From positions 1,302,001-1,366,000 of the forward strand of contig JAHDVF020001350.1 of the NCBI GenBank assembly GCA_022606425.2: a stretch of DNA of 64,000 bases, written 5' to 3'. The position numbers and the translations under genes were made by a program. The notes beneath the pieces were generated by a model that saw nothing but the letters and a program-made list of their open reading frames with translations, did not search any database and had not been told where the DNA came from. The stretch comes from Lepidostoma basale. Lineage: Eukaryota > Arthropoda > Insecta > Trichoptera > Lepidostomatidae. Within the stretch, counting starts at the first letter, position 1. The number at the start of each line of letters is the position of its first letter. Positions 21,241-30,375 of the stretch are shown one piece after another.

Positions 21241-21372
21241 CCAAGTTTCGAATATAAAACAGGGTCCTAGTAAAGAAATATTTATCTTAAAAGAAATTAA
21301 ATTTTTAAAAACCTTTATCCCGGTAGTATTTGGTACTTTTAACTAAAAAGGTTGCTGATCACTGCCCTAGCA

Positions 21373-22055
21373 GATATAAATAAACATCCATCCTAGCGAT
21401 CAGATAGGGTAACAATGGTTATTTTTTTATAATGGGAAAAAGGACATCTGAAATTCGCTTTAACGAAAACCCCTGTCTTCTACCATTTATCATCGTTCAT
21501 AAAAATCATTAAATATTTCCGATATTATATAAACATTTTTAGGTTTAAATTATTGTAAGATGATTCAATTATGTTTTCAGTGCTTACTTTGTTAGAAAAA
21601 AACTGTAATTATTTGATTGAAATGTAATTTTAACAGATTTTTGTTAAAAGAAATTTAATAAAATATGAATGGTATGGTACGGTGATTTCATAATATTATT
21701 GATACCTTAAGATAAATTTAATGGATTTTATTTCAATTACCAAGAATTTCCAATAAATGACTTAACATTTAAATTTATGATATTGTAATTAACCGACGTT
21801 TTTTCAGCTGAATGTTCTCATTATTAAAATACTAGAATAATCAAGTTTTTTTTCTATACTAATTAATTTTAAAGGTATAAAAAAAATCTTATTTTGAAAT
21901 AAGAAATATTTTGCAGTGCCTTGTTTTGTTTTTCTGATTCGATTTCGTAAAAGATTTTTATCATTGCATAAATTCATTCTTAACAATCCCTGCATTCTTC
22001 CAAGCTCCCTGATCCTCGATTTTTGCTCTCCGCAGTTTGTTTTGTCCAGCTTTAC
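21373..22055. other. AT-rich stretch, nothing recognised
   Basis: A minus-strand stretch at about 22060-21960 reads KAGQNKLRRAKIEDQGAWKN but has no partner I can name. Confidence 0.4.
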
Positions 22056-22061
22056 CAAATC

Positions 22062-22165
22062 TGACCTAAATATTATCCATTAATGGTTGCCTCAATCGGT
22101 GCTCTTGTACGGAGTTGAGTCATGGACCCTCAAAATTAGTCAAAATATCACCTTGAACAAGTAAG
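22062..22165 (+). mobile_element. LINE family B remnant
   Basis: Reads VLLYGVESWTLKISQNI in place of VLLYGCETWTLKVN. Short, truncated on both sides and followed by T1. Confidence 0.5.
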
Positions 22166-22562
22166 AGGCATTAATTGTATCTCAATAGAGAAGAAGATGT
22201 AAATTGTTTTTTTGGAAACAGAATATGGTGGTCGAGGCGTTTACAGGACTTATGATCTGTCATTGGTTGGGTTAAGCGATCGCTTTATGTAATACAACAT
22301 TCCCGACTCCGCCCTTCTTACGACCACTACGTCTGACAATTTTTTGAAAGATGTATATATGCTACTATGTTGAGAAACACTTAATTTATTATAGTTCAAT
22401 CTACACTAGCGCCATCTATTAAAATTAGATGTTAGCATCAAGCAGAAAATCTTTATTAATGCAATGTGAAAGGCTACGCAATTATCATACATGAGATGTC
22501 TAGACAACGCCTGGAGATGTTGTATATCGCATGTTGTAAAAAAACTGGTCCTAGTTTAAAAA
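22166..22562 (+). mobile_element. Repeat T1, forward copy
   Basis: Starts ATTAATTGTATCTCAATAGA, contains GTCATTGGTTGGGTTAAGCG and AGCGCCATCTATTAAAATTA, and ends near AAACTGGTCCTAG. An almost full inverted copy is at 39598-39972. No ORF. Confidence 0.82.
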
Positions 22563-22584
22563 AACATCAAAGTATTGGAGAAGT

Positions 22585-22920
22585 TTTCTTTTCGCATCGT
22601 AGAATGCTGCGCATTCCATAGACTGATATGGTTAACATTTTAAGTTAGGTTGATAGACAATTGCTGACATCAATGTCAGAAAGTTGTCAAACTTGGAGCA
22701 TTTGCTAAGAGGAGAGAAGTACCAGCTGTTGCATCTTACCATGAAAGGAAAAATAGATGGTCGTCTAGGTGTGACAGAAATCAGAACTCCTGGCTCCGGA
22801 ACGTACATGATTGGACGGGATTAAAATAGTCGAGGCACTGTTTAAAAGGGTGCAAGAGATGTACAGGGACATGTACTCTCAAGTGATAGTCGACGAACAG
22901 GCATGACACATAAAGTAGAA
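22585..22920 (+). mobile_element. LINE family B fragment
   Basis: RRMLRIP then ADIKFMSESC-like broken frames, LEHLLRGEKYQLLHLTMKGK and SWLRNVHDWTGLK-like text. Frameshifts throughout. Confidence 0.7.
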
Positions 22921-22984
22921 ATGCTGCTAATCGTAAGCTATCGTCTTGAAAGGTACAAAGTACAATTTCTCTAACCGAACCAGT

Positions 22985-23096
22985 TGATTACCAGTTGATT
23001 GCAAGACCTGACGATGCTAACATCGGTTAGCGAAACAGCTGTCAAGGAAAAAATAATCAATGTTGATATTTATAACAGAGTTTTATTTAGACATTT
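22985..23096. mobile_element. Hammerhead element (GCUAAC class), left of MITE
   Basis: Contains the core at 23008-23043 followed by AATCAATGTTGATATTTATA. Similar to the GCCAAC class at 27395 and 52239. It is cut by the MITE beginning at 23097. Confidence 0.65.
23008..23043 (+). ncRNA. Hammerhead ribozyme (GCUAAC class)
   Basis: CTGACGA, stem II GCTAAC/GTTAGC with loop ATCG (six Watson-Crick pairs), GAAAC, palindrome ACAGCTGT and triplet GTC. Compared with GCCAAC/GTTGGC at 27395 both sides of one pair changed. Confidence 0.8.
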
Positions 23097-23480
23097 CGTC
23101 ACCTGAGAGTAAGAAGGTTCCAACTGACAAAAGTAAAAAGCTGAGAAAAATGAAGTCAAAGTTTTGTTGGTTTCGGGTGTGTATCTTGGAATAAAGGGGT
23201 TTTATTTCAATTGTCAGAGATTCTTTTACCGAGAAATGTGTAAATTTTGTCTGGCAACAGTTGGAATAATAAAGTTCTAAGTTTAAATGAATCCTTCTTT
23301 AGTGAATCGTGTGTTTTGAATGATCAGATGGAACTTGATTCTTTTCGTAACATCAAAATGACGATACTATTACATGTTTTTTTTATTGTACGTATAGATA
23401 AGGTTAGTAAGAATCCTTTTCACGAAAAAAAGCCAAATGTGAAATTTTGTTAGTTGGAACCTTCTTACTCTCAGGTGACG
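23097..23480. mobile_element. MITE with 31-nt terminal inverted repeats
   Basis: Left CGTCACCTGAGAGTAAGAAG plus GTTCCAACT and right AGTTGGAACCTTCTTACTCT plus CAGGTGACG are inverted copies. ATTT is found on both outer sides (23093-23096, 23481-23484). 384 nt, no transposase. Confidence 0.85.
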
Positions 23481-23599
23481 ATTTGTTAATGATATTTGTA
23501 TTGTTTGGATATCTTGGATATCTCAAATCAGTTGATTAATTGGTTTTTGAAGGGACTCATTGTCCACGAGTCCTAGCCATAAGTCACATACATGTATTG

Positions 23600-23800
23600 T
23601 TAATACGTTACATTGTAGAAATACAAATACAAACACAAACAGCAACTCGGACAAAACAGTAACGTCCTAAAGCGTGCAGCACGTAGGCTGTTCTGAAATA
23701 TGTGCCCTAAATTCGCGTGGATAATTGGCTTCCACCATAATCATACCGAAATAAGTTAACTCTCACTACCTCGCTATTATTAGTCTCTATACAAAATCCA
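23600..23800. other. Unassigned, with ACAAAT/ACAAAC repeats
   Basis: A short AATACAAATACAAACACAAA run at 23620. GTGCAGCACGTAGGCTGTTC follows. No family assigned. Confidence 0.35.
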
Positions 23801-24232
23801 AAGAATGGTTAAATACCGTATATGGTCTGTTCTATTATATGGCTGTGAAACTTGAACTCTGAAAGTGAATATAATGAACCGATTGGAGGCGTTTGCGATG
23901 TGCATGTACCGGAGAATGTTCCGCATACCGTGGACTGATAAGGTCAGTAATGCAAACGTACTACAGAGAGCCAGAGCCAAGAGAGAGCTATTGTGGAATG
24001 TGAAAATTAGATATGTCTCATATTTGGGTCATGTGCTAAGGGGAGAAAAAAATCTCCTCCTGCGACTGATATTAATGGGTAAAGTGGAGGGACGTTGGGG
24101 AATTGGTAAAAGGCAAGGAATAACAAGAGTTCAGAGCCTATTCCAAGTAGCGCAGGATAGAGATGCCTTTGTTGCAGTGATCGCCAACATTGGGGGGACC
24201 TGACACGGCATCGAAAGAAGAAGAATAAAAAA
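23800..24232 (+). mobile_element. LINE family B 3' end
   Basis: A frame at 23865-24203 reads MNRLEAFAMCMYRRMFRIPW, VLQRARAKRELLWNVKIRYV and SYLGHVLRGEKNLLLRLILM, ending AVIANIGGT. A deletion removes the LSWLRNIREWTG block. Tail GAAAGAAGAAGAATAAAAAA. Confidence 0.85.
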
Positions 24233-24235
24233 ATA

Positions 24236-24350
24236 CCTCTTTGCATGAATGTAGAGGAATCTAGAGGCGTGTCAGGATAGAGTAGTGTGGCGGTCCATCC
24301 TCTTTACCTACCCCTACGGGGATACGGCGTGATGGTTTATTATCGTTGTT
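24236..24350 (+). mobile_element. LINE family C 3' end
   Basis: GCATGAATGTAGAGGAATCT, then GTGTGGCGGTCCATCCTC, hairpin CCCCTACGGGG and ACGGCGTGATGGTTTATTAT. Confidence 0.8.
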
Positions 24351-24384
24351 GTTGTAATAAAAAAAAATAAAGAGTACTCTAAAG

Positions 24385-24572
24385 AGCCGGACCAACAGTG
24401 AGTGTTGTGAAGGTTAGAAAGTTTTCATTATTGGCCCATGTGCCCAGAAAATACCACCTCCTTCAGCTGATCATTATGGATAAGATAGAGGGACGGCAGG
24501 GAGTTGGCAGAAGGCAATTGTCCTGGCTGCGGAATATAAGAGATTGGACAGGAATGAGTAGACCTGTCATCA
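24385..24572 (+). mobile_element. LINE family B 3' fragment
   Basis: VVKVRKFSLLAHVPRKYHLL then LIIMDKIEGRQGVGRRQLSW and LRNIRDWTGMSR, a good frame truncated at the start. Confidence 0.82.
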
Positions 24573-24634
24573 GTTTGTATAACACGCTAAGTAGGGTTAT
24601 CGGTATTTTGACTTCGGCATTTTACCATCTCTCT

Positions 24635-24958
24635 CAGAGTCAAAAACGATACGGTGAGAGAAAAAACAAAGGTCACTGACATCATCCACCAGGTGGCGAC
24701 TCTAAAATGGCAATGGGCAGGTCATATAGCCAGAAGCTCAGATGAAAAATAGACAAGAAGACTGCTGACTTGGAGACCGTGGACGGCAAAGAGAAGTGCA
24801 GGCGACCGCAACTACGGTGGAAGGATGATCTGAACAGACACGTCGGAATAATAACCTGGATGTAGTCTGCACAGGACAGAGTAACATGGAAGCGAATGGA
24901 GGAGGCCTTTGTCCAGGAATGGACGGGAATAGGCTGAGGAAGAAGAAAAAGAAGAAGA
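24635..24958 (+). mobile_element. LINE family A 3' end
   Basis: Starts GAGTCAAAAACGATACGGTG and reads REKTKVTDIIHQVATLKWQW, then AGHIARSSDEK and the rest to EEAFVQEWTGIG with tail AAGAAGAAAAAGAAGAAG. Confidence 0.82.
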
Positions 24959-24982
24959 GAGTTGAGAACCTGTTAAATTACT

Positions 24983-25620
24983 GACTTGATTATTGTAATG
25001 GAATTTATGCAAACATTCCAAAACAACAAATAAACAAACTTCAATCTGCGTTCAATGCAGCAGCAAGGCTCATTACAGGCATTCCAAAAAAGTCCCATAT
25101 AACACAACATCTCAAAGAACTTCACTGGCTTAAAAGTCCAGAAAGAATCCAGTATAAACTCTGCTGGACAGTCTTCAAAGCGCTACATGGAATGGCACCA
25201 AGTTATATATCTGAACTCTGTATAGCGGACAGCCTAAATTCACGGAAATCCACACTTCGCTCGGCGAACTCCTCAGCAATAGGAAGATTAGTTGAGCCGA
25301 AGCGTTGCCCCAGTACGAATTTCGGGGATCGAGCGTTCGCGGTAGCCGGTCCATCAGCTTGGAACAATCTCCCTTCACACCTTAGATGCATAAATGATCC
25401 AACAGATTTCAGAACTAAATTGAAAACCCATCTTTTTCATATTTCATACCCAATTTAAACATTTATACTTTGTTCTACTATACTTTTAAACCAATCGTCT
25501 TTTAAGCGGTCACATTTAGATTTTTAGATTTAAAACACGTCTTAATGCGCCCTTGAGGTGATTACATCACAAAAACGGCGCTTTAAAAGTTAGCATATTA
25601 TTATTTTTATTATTATTATT
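24983..25620 (+). mobile_element. LINE family G, 5'-truncated copy inside a family B LINE
   Basis: It begins in the RT C-terminal domain (equivalent to about 35822 of the long copy) and is almost identical to it through the stop at 25458, the 3' UTR and an (ATT)n tail. Family B sequence is on both sides: AGTTGAGAACCTGTT before it and the family B 3' end after it (25621-25698), so this is an insertion into an older LINE. The high similarity to 32764-36464 indicates recent activity. Confidence 0.85.
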
Positions 25621-25700
25621 AAATGTAGCGAAAGATAGAGATGTTTTACTGCAGTAATCGCCAACGTAGAGGGGACCTGACACGGCACCAGAAGAAGATA
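25621..25700 (+). mobile_element. LINE family B 3' terminus (after family G insertion)
   Basis: AAATGTAGCGAAAGATAGAG, then GTAATCGCCAACGTAGAGGG and GACACGGCACCAGAAGAAGA. It continues the family B text cut at 24980. Confidence 0.75.
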
Positions 25701-26040
25701 CGAACACCTTAGAGCGATTAACAATAGTTTATTATTGTTTACTTCTTCAAATAATAGTTTGCGGACTATTTGTTTGGGCACCCAGTATTGGCGGTTTCTG
25801 GGAATCGTGGAATTTCTCGGTAAATACGTACAAGTCCCCAGAATTCGCCGTTCGCATGCACTCAGCGCGGGCTACAGGTTAAGTTTAGCGTAGACCCGGG
25901 AATCTCCCCCTTTCCACCTCCTCATACCCAGCCCAAATGGTAGCAGGGTTACCAACACAAAATTTAAAAAAAAAATTAACTAATAAATTTTATCTTTATA
26001 GTTAGGAAATTGAAAATAACTTTGTTTAATCCACTATTTA
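25701..26040. other. Unassigned, with a GC-rich patch at 25780-25945
   Basis: Includes GGCGGTTTCTGGGAATCGTG and TAGACCCGGGAATCTCCCCC. It may be the head of an unidentified retroelement; no frame or partner found. Confidence 0.35.
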
Positions 26041-26215
26041 TTAAAAAAATATTTAAAAGAACATGACATGTTTCGGAGGATATCTCCATCTTCAGGTGTA
26101 AAAATATAATAAAAACTAAACAAAGAAAGACTACAACAACATTTTGAATGTATACAAATTCTTGTAGACAAATACTGGATTTCACCCATTGCGGATAAAT
26201 TATTTTTATTATACA
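26041..26215 (-). mobile_element. Hammerhead element (GGAG class), copy 1
   Basis: Shares TACACCTGAAGATGGAG on the minus strand with 37265-37320 and 38560-38640, plus the segment AAAATATAATAAAAACTAAA and TTTGAATGTATACAAAT, also in the hairpin at 39473. Confidence 0.65.
26065..26095 (-). ncRNA. Hammerhead ribozyme (GGAG class)
   Basis: Minus strand: CTGAAGA, stem II GGAG/CTCC with loop ATATC, GAAAC, palindrome ACATGT and triplet GTC. CUGANGA allows A at the fifth position. Confidence 0.72.
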
Positions 26216-26216
26216 A

Positions 26217-26303
26217 GGATTAATTGTATCTCAATACCACCACCTTCTGTTCCCAGAAAACAATTTGCATCTTCGTCTCTATTGAGATACAATTAATCCT
26301 TGT
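26217..26303. mobile_element. Miniature T1 element with perfect terminal inverted repeats
   Basis: Left AAGGATTAATTGTATCTCAA and right TTGAGATACAATTAATCCTT are exact reverse complements; only about 45 nt lie between. It shows the true ends of T1. Confidence 0.8.
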
Positions 26304-26412
26304 AAAAGAAAGACTAATAAAAACGCATTTAAAATTCGATACAATAATTCAAATTTAAAAATTAACTTGGGCTATTTGTTATAAGTAGGTACTAACATTT
26401 TTTTAACAGTAA

Positions 26413-26575
26413 GAACTAACTAACTAACTAACTAACTAACCATCACGCCGTCTCCCCGAAAGGGTAGGCAGAAAGAATGGACTGCCACACTTTAATCGAT
26501 GCGGCACTCCATCCTTCTCTTTTCGCCATCGCGAGAGACGCGGTGTGATGGGTTGCGAACCTCATCGCCACATAA
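26413..26575 (-). mobile_element. LINE family C 3' end with (TTAG)n tail, and a second end-like block
   Basis: AACTAACTAACTAACTAACC is the inverted tail, followed by CATCACGCCGTCTCCCCGAA. A second, GC-richer block CTTTTCGCCATCGCGAGAGA follows; a relative is at 41280. Confidence 0.8.
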
Positions 26576-26854
26576 AGACATAATTTATATAGAAATTAAT
26601 AAATGATTAATTTGCATTTGATTGGGAATGGGAGCTTGGGAGAAAATGTAGAAAAAGTAGCTAAACATTGCAATTCAGTAATTAGGTTAAAATAATCTGT
26701 TGTATACAAATATGTAGAAAGCGAAGGAAATTATCACATTTAAAGCTGTATTAGCATCTCAAAACCCAGAATAGATACAAACTACAAACCAATCATCGAT
26801 TGAATCATGAAAACGTAATCAGTATGGAACGAAAGAATAATATAAATTTTATTT

Positions 26855-27130
26855 GCTAGGCTGATGCAGTTATTAAAGCAGGCAGTATGACAGACCTACA
26901 AGAAATATAAAATGATTTCCACATCGCTGGAAAGGAACTGGGACATACGATTAAGATAAAATGGATGACTTTCAGGAGACTGAATTATTCGGGATTATCC
27001 CTGAAACTCAATAGTCAAAATGTTGAATGAACCGATGAATTTAAATACCTTGTGGAATGATTACCATATCTTTCGACACAGATGCGTAGATTAATCGCAG
27101 AATTGAATCAGCATGAGTTGCTGTTAACAG
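26855..27130 (+). mobile_element. LINE family B, RT catalytic-region remnant
   Basis: Reads ADAVIKAGSMTDLQEI, DFHIAGKELGHTIKIKWMTF and RRLNYSGLSLKLNSQNVE with stops. It covers the FADD-distal and thumb region that precedes the usual 3' fragments; the FADD box is reduced to ADA. Confidence 0.75.
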
Positions 27131-27194
27131 GAAAAAATCATTTCTTGTAACGGTAAATTCAATTTGAAACTATTTGGTTAATTGCACTTATGTT

Positions 27195-27240
27195 TATAGC
27201 TTCGACCGGTTTTGGCAGCTTCTCAATCGATCGAAGCCAT
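27195..27240 (-). repeat. CCAGAAGA-class hammerhead-like remnant
   Basis: Minus strand: GAGAAGCTGCCAAAACCGGTC GAAGC. The ACCGGT palindrome and GTC remain but the CUGANGA box does not. Confidence 0.4.
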
Positions 27241-27289
27241 AATCATAAATATGCTTGACTTAATTCACTTTTTTATTTATTTCAATATA

Positions 27290-27440
27290 TATTAAATAGT
27301 CCATAGTTTGGCCGAAACACTACGATACTTCAAATTAACCCATAAAATTTAAAACTCTATTATGATATCACAATTTTCTATTTTTTTGCTACACCTGAAG
27401 ATGCCAACATCGGTTGGCGAAACAGCTATTTAAATTTTAA
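27290..27440. mobile_element. Hammerhead element (GCCAAC class)
   Basis: Begins ATAGTCCATAGTTTGGCCGA and AACACTACGATACTTCAA, the shared terminus, and holds the core at 27395. Confidence 0.7.
27395..27430 (+). ncRNA. Hammerhead ribozyme (GCCAAC class), cleavage site altered
   Basis: CTGAAGA, stem II GCCAAC/GTTGGC with loop ATCG (six pairs), GAAAC, then ACAGCTAT in place of ACAGCTGTC. The core is intact but stem III and the cleavage triplet are changed, so it is probably inactive. Confidence 0.65.
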
Positions 27441-27662
27441 CAGTAACTAATTAACTAACTACATAACCACCACGCCGTCTCACCGCATGGACTGCCACAC
27501 TTACCTTTCCTGACATAGTTCTCTCGATTTCTAAACATTTATACATCGTGTCATGCACGCACGTCGATTTCTCCGACTCATCACGTGGCCGTCATTTAAT
27601 ATTTGATTTATGTGATCGTGTCAAGTTTTTCTCAGTCTTCCTCTATTTCCAGTTCCGATTAA
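27441..27662 (-). mobile_element. LINE family C 3' fragment
   Basis: Inverted tail AACTAACTACATAACC, CACGCCGTCTCACCGC, GTCATGCACGCACGTCGATT and AAGTTTTTCTCAGTCTTCCT. The region after the hairpin is partly deleted. Confidence 0.78.
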
Positions 27663-27687
27663 TAAAAATGTATGATTTTATTTAATT

Positions 27688-28134
27688 ATAATGAACTATG
27701 AAATTTCAATTACTGTGATGACATATGGTTTGGAAACAATGTCCCTGACCATAAACACTGTCCACAAACTGAAATGCGCGCAAAGATCCATGGACCGGCA
27801 AATGTTGGGCATAAGTCTGAGTGATAGAATTACAAATATAGAAATCAGACGCCGAACAAAAGTCGCCGATATCATGGATCGGATCGCAAAATTGAAATGG
27901 CAATGGGCAAGACACGTAGCCAGACAGCCAAGTTCAAGATGGACTCCCAAAGTCTTAAAGTGGAGGCCATGGGAAAACAAAGGGGGTGTCGGTTGGCCAC
28001 AGAAGAGATGGGCCGACAATATTGTTGTGGTCGCCGGGAAAAAAGGTATTGAAGCGGCACAAGATAGAGAAAAATGGAGACAGACGGAAGAGGCCTACAT
28101 CCAGTAGTGGAGTGAAGGCTAGGAAGAAGAAGAA
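27688..28134 (+). mobile_element. LINE family A 3' end, 138-codon frame
   Basis: A frame 27691-28107 reads VMTYGLETMSLTINTVHKLK, QRSMDRQMLGISLSDRITN, LKWQWARHVARQPSSRWTPK and WADNIVVVAGKKGI without a stop. The tail is GAAGAAGAAGAG. It is close to the copy at 1-503. Confidence 0.87.
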
Positions 28135-28505
28135 GAGATGAATTGTATCTCAATAGAGACGAAGATGCAAAATGGAAACTGAATATGGTTGATCAAGGTG
28201 TTTACAGGACTTATGACCTGTCATTGGTTGGGTTAAGCGCACGCTTTATGTAATTACAACATTCCCCATTCCACCTATTTCTTTATGACCATGTAAGACA
28301 AATTTTGGCGGTTGTATATATGTTACAAATCTATGCTTATCTTCACATGTCAGTTTCAATACGCCATCTATGAAGATTTGATTACATATGTTAATCTTGT
28401 TAAGATTAATCTATATAATCCACACACTAACGCCATCTATGGAGATTAATTTTTAGCATTTAGCAAACTACTTTATTAACACAATGTGAAGGCTATCGCC
28501 ATTAG
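28135..28505 (+). mobile_element. Repeat T1, forward copy
   Basis: Starts GATGAATTGTATCTCAATAG directly at the family A tail, with GTTGGGTTAAGCGCACGCTT and two ACGCCATCTATG blocks. No ORF. Confidence 0.8.
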
Positions 28506-28588
28506 CGCATTGTTTAGAAGTCGCCTGGAGATATCACTCCTATCTATATGTCAAAGAATTGACCAGAATGATTACAAATATTTTTTTG

Positions 28589-28707
28589 TGAATGTATACT
28601 TATACTTGTATTAGAATACTGGCGAATACTGACGAATATTAAATTTCATGAATTAATCACCCACCATGGTGAAATCCAGTATTCGTATACAAGTATAAGT
28701 ATACATT
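28589..28707. repeat. Long hairpin
   Basis: GAATGTATACTTATACTTGT at the left is inverted as ACAAGTATAAGTATACATTG at the right; TACTGG and CCAGTA extend the stem. The right arm shares GAAATCCAGTATTCGTATAC with 39560. Confidence 0.8.
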
Positions 28708-28754
28708 GACAAAAAAAATATAAGAAGAGATGAAATTTCAACTAACGCATTTTT

Positions 28755-28975
28755 AATGTAAATATGACTGGTGTTGTGGCAACCCTGTCCGCCGTCCTTC
28801 GAAGCCTTCGCAACGTCGTCCCTGACGACGCCGCGCCGTATCCACGGCAACAGCAGCTGTTGGCACACGGGAGAGCAGAACAAACGGTTATATAATCATT
28901 TATTTATACGCTAACAGCGCCGCTACCTGGATCGCCCTTATCATGCGCGAACTCTTTTATAAAGTTTATTTATTT
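28755..28975. other. GC-rich island, unassigned
   Basis: 28770-28880 is rich in CG steps (GTCGTCCCTGACGACGCCGC). An open plus-strand stretch reads VVATLSAVLRSLRNVVPDDA but has no start or splice context. It may be the 5' part of an unknown retroelement. Confidence 0.35.
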
Positions 28976-29312
28976 ATTTTTAATTGTTATATTTTTTGTA
29001 TACATCAGTTCGTTTTAACCCAATTACTGTATACAATTAATTTTTAAATGTTAAAATATAAAACGCTGTAAATGGCATCACATTTTTTTTTTCTTTTTCG
29101 CGACAGCATTTTCGCCAACCGATGTTACATGATTCTTTTCAACATTAGGTGTTACAATATTTTTTTCAGTTGTAAAATTAATTTTCGTAATTTTTTTCAT
29201 CTTTATTTTTAATAGTCCATTGTTTTGGCCGAAACACTATGATACCTTAACATTTTAAATTTTTAATAAATTAACTTTGTTTTGTGTATCACAATTGTAT
29301 TTTATTTTACGC

Positions 29313-29348
29313 GACATCTGTTTCATCAACCTATGTTGACATCATCAG
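29313..29348 (-). ncRNA. Hammerhead ribozyme-like motif (GUCAAC class)
   Basis: Minus strand: CTGATGA, stem II GTCAAC/GTTGAT with loop ATAG, GAAAC, then ACAGATGT and GTC. One change breaks the stem III palindrome. Confidence 0.7.
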
Positions 29349-29514
29349 GTGTTACAATAATATATCAAATGTCAAATTTTCGTGATTTTTCGAATCTTTG
29401 TGTATTTGTTGTTAAAATTATATCAAAGAAATTATTCAAATTGACATAGGAACAAATACGCACAAAGATTCGAAAAATCACGAAAATTTGACATTTGATA
29501 TATTATTGTAACAA

Positions 29515-29550
29515 CTGATGATGTCAACATAGGTTGATGAAACCGCTGTC
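29515..29550 (+). ncRNA. Hammerhead ribozyme-like motif (GUCAAC class)
   Basis: CTGATGA, stem II GTCAAC/GTTGAT with loop ATAG, GAAAC, then ACCGCTGT and GTC. The core is complete and stem III has one change. Confidence 0.7.
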
Positions 29551-29639
29551 TCGTAAAATAAAATACAACTGTGATACAAAAAACAAAGTTTATTCATTAT
29601 CACTTTATTTTTAAATACTAAAAAAACTAAATAACTAAA

Positions 29640-30055
29640 TAACAAAGATAATAAAAAAGAATAGACTGCCATACATTTCTTTCCTGACATATTTCTCTAG
29701 CTTCCGCAACATTCTTGCATCGTTTCATGCACGCGCGTAGATTTCCCTCGGTCTACCTCTATTTCTAGTTTTATTTACATCGTTAACGTAAAAATTTTTT
29801 AACATTCCATCTTCATTCATTCTTTCCATGTGTCCAAACCATCTTAATGATCCATTCATTTTTTTGTTCATAACACGATCATTCGCACCGCATTCACTTC
29901 TTATATTTCCATTCGACACTATCATACACATAGTATACACACATTCATTCAAGAGATCTCTTAAGAGATTTCTACCGTATTTATTCTACTTTCATCCTTC
30001 TTTCGCCAGTTACATGCTTCGCTTTCATACATAAGGGTCGGTACGAGAACATCAT
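29640..30055 (-). mobile_element. LINE family C copy
   Basis: Minus strand: EAWNWRKKDESRINTVEIS near 30040-29970, then SNGNIRSECGANDRVMNKKM, GSLRWFGHMERMNEDGML and NKTRNRGRPRE. Stop and frame breaks before the 3' end. The terminal hairpin block is lost. Confidence 0.82.
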
Positions 30056-30124
30056 TGTGCACTGTCATTTTGCCTTTTTTGAATAGGTTTTTGTTCGCGA
30101 AGACAACATTCACGCTAATGTTGC

Positions 30125-30375
30125 ATACTGCGTAAAAAAAAGTTTTCCTCTATTAACCCGGCTTCTTTTTCCACTCACGGTGCTTGTGTCAAATTTTTAA
30201 CCATTCTACTCTCATCCATTCGTTCCATATGTCCAAACCATCTCAGGGATCCTTTTCTAATTTTATCCGTGATGCAGTCATCTGCCTTACATTTTTTTCT
30301 TTTTTCATCGTTCAGTATTCTATCATACAACGTTTTCCCGTACATTATTCTTAGTGATCTCATTTCTACATTAGA
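30125..30375 (-). mobile_element. LINE family C fragment (second subfamily)
   Basis: Minus-strand frame 30363-30175 reads MRSLRIMYGKTLYDRILNDE, CKADDCITDKIRKGSLRWFG and HMERMDESRMVKNLTQA. Closer to the copies at 46725 and 62815 than to the one next to it. Confidence 0.82.

Larger units (their letters stand above)
18017..21364. mobile_element. hAT-type element ends with 8-bp duplication enclosing a nested repeat block
   Basis: The left end CAGTGGTCGGTAAACCGCGG is preceded by CCCTAGCA (18009-18016). The right end, read inverted, is CAGTGATCAGCAACC, and is followed by the same CCCTAGCA (21365-21372). The outer bases are typical of hAT termini and the duplication is exact. No hAT transposase is visible; about 3.3 kb in between is filled by LINE, SINE, Jockey and mariner insertions. 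Confidence 0.8.
29195..29625. mobile_element. Inverted double hammerhead element (GUCAAC class)
   Basis: Two inverted copies face each other: terminus TTGTTTTGGCCGAAACACTA at 29221, a minus-strand core at 29313, a shared centre (TATATCAAATGTCAAATTTT inverted as AAAATTTGACATTTGATATA), a plus-strand core at 29515 and CAACTGTGATACAAAAAACA at the right. The centre contains CGTGATTTTTCGAATCTTTG and its inverse. Confidence 0.82.

Noticed and set aside
26413..26445. Telomeric or subtelomeric repeat (TTAG/TTAGG)
   Set aside because: The unit is TTAG, not the insect TTAGG, runs are short, and each sits at the 3' end of a family C LINE; 42222-42316 shows it is a retrotransposon tail.
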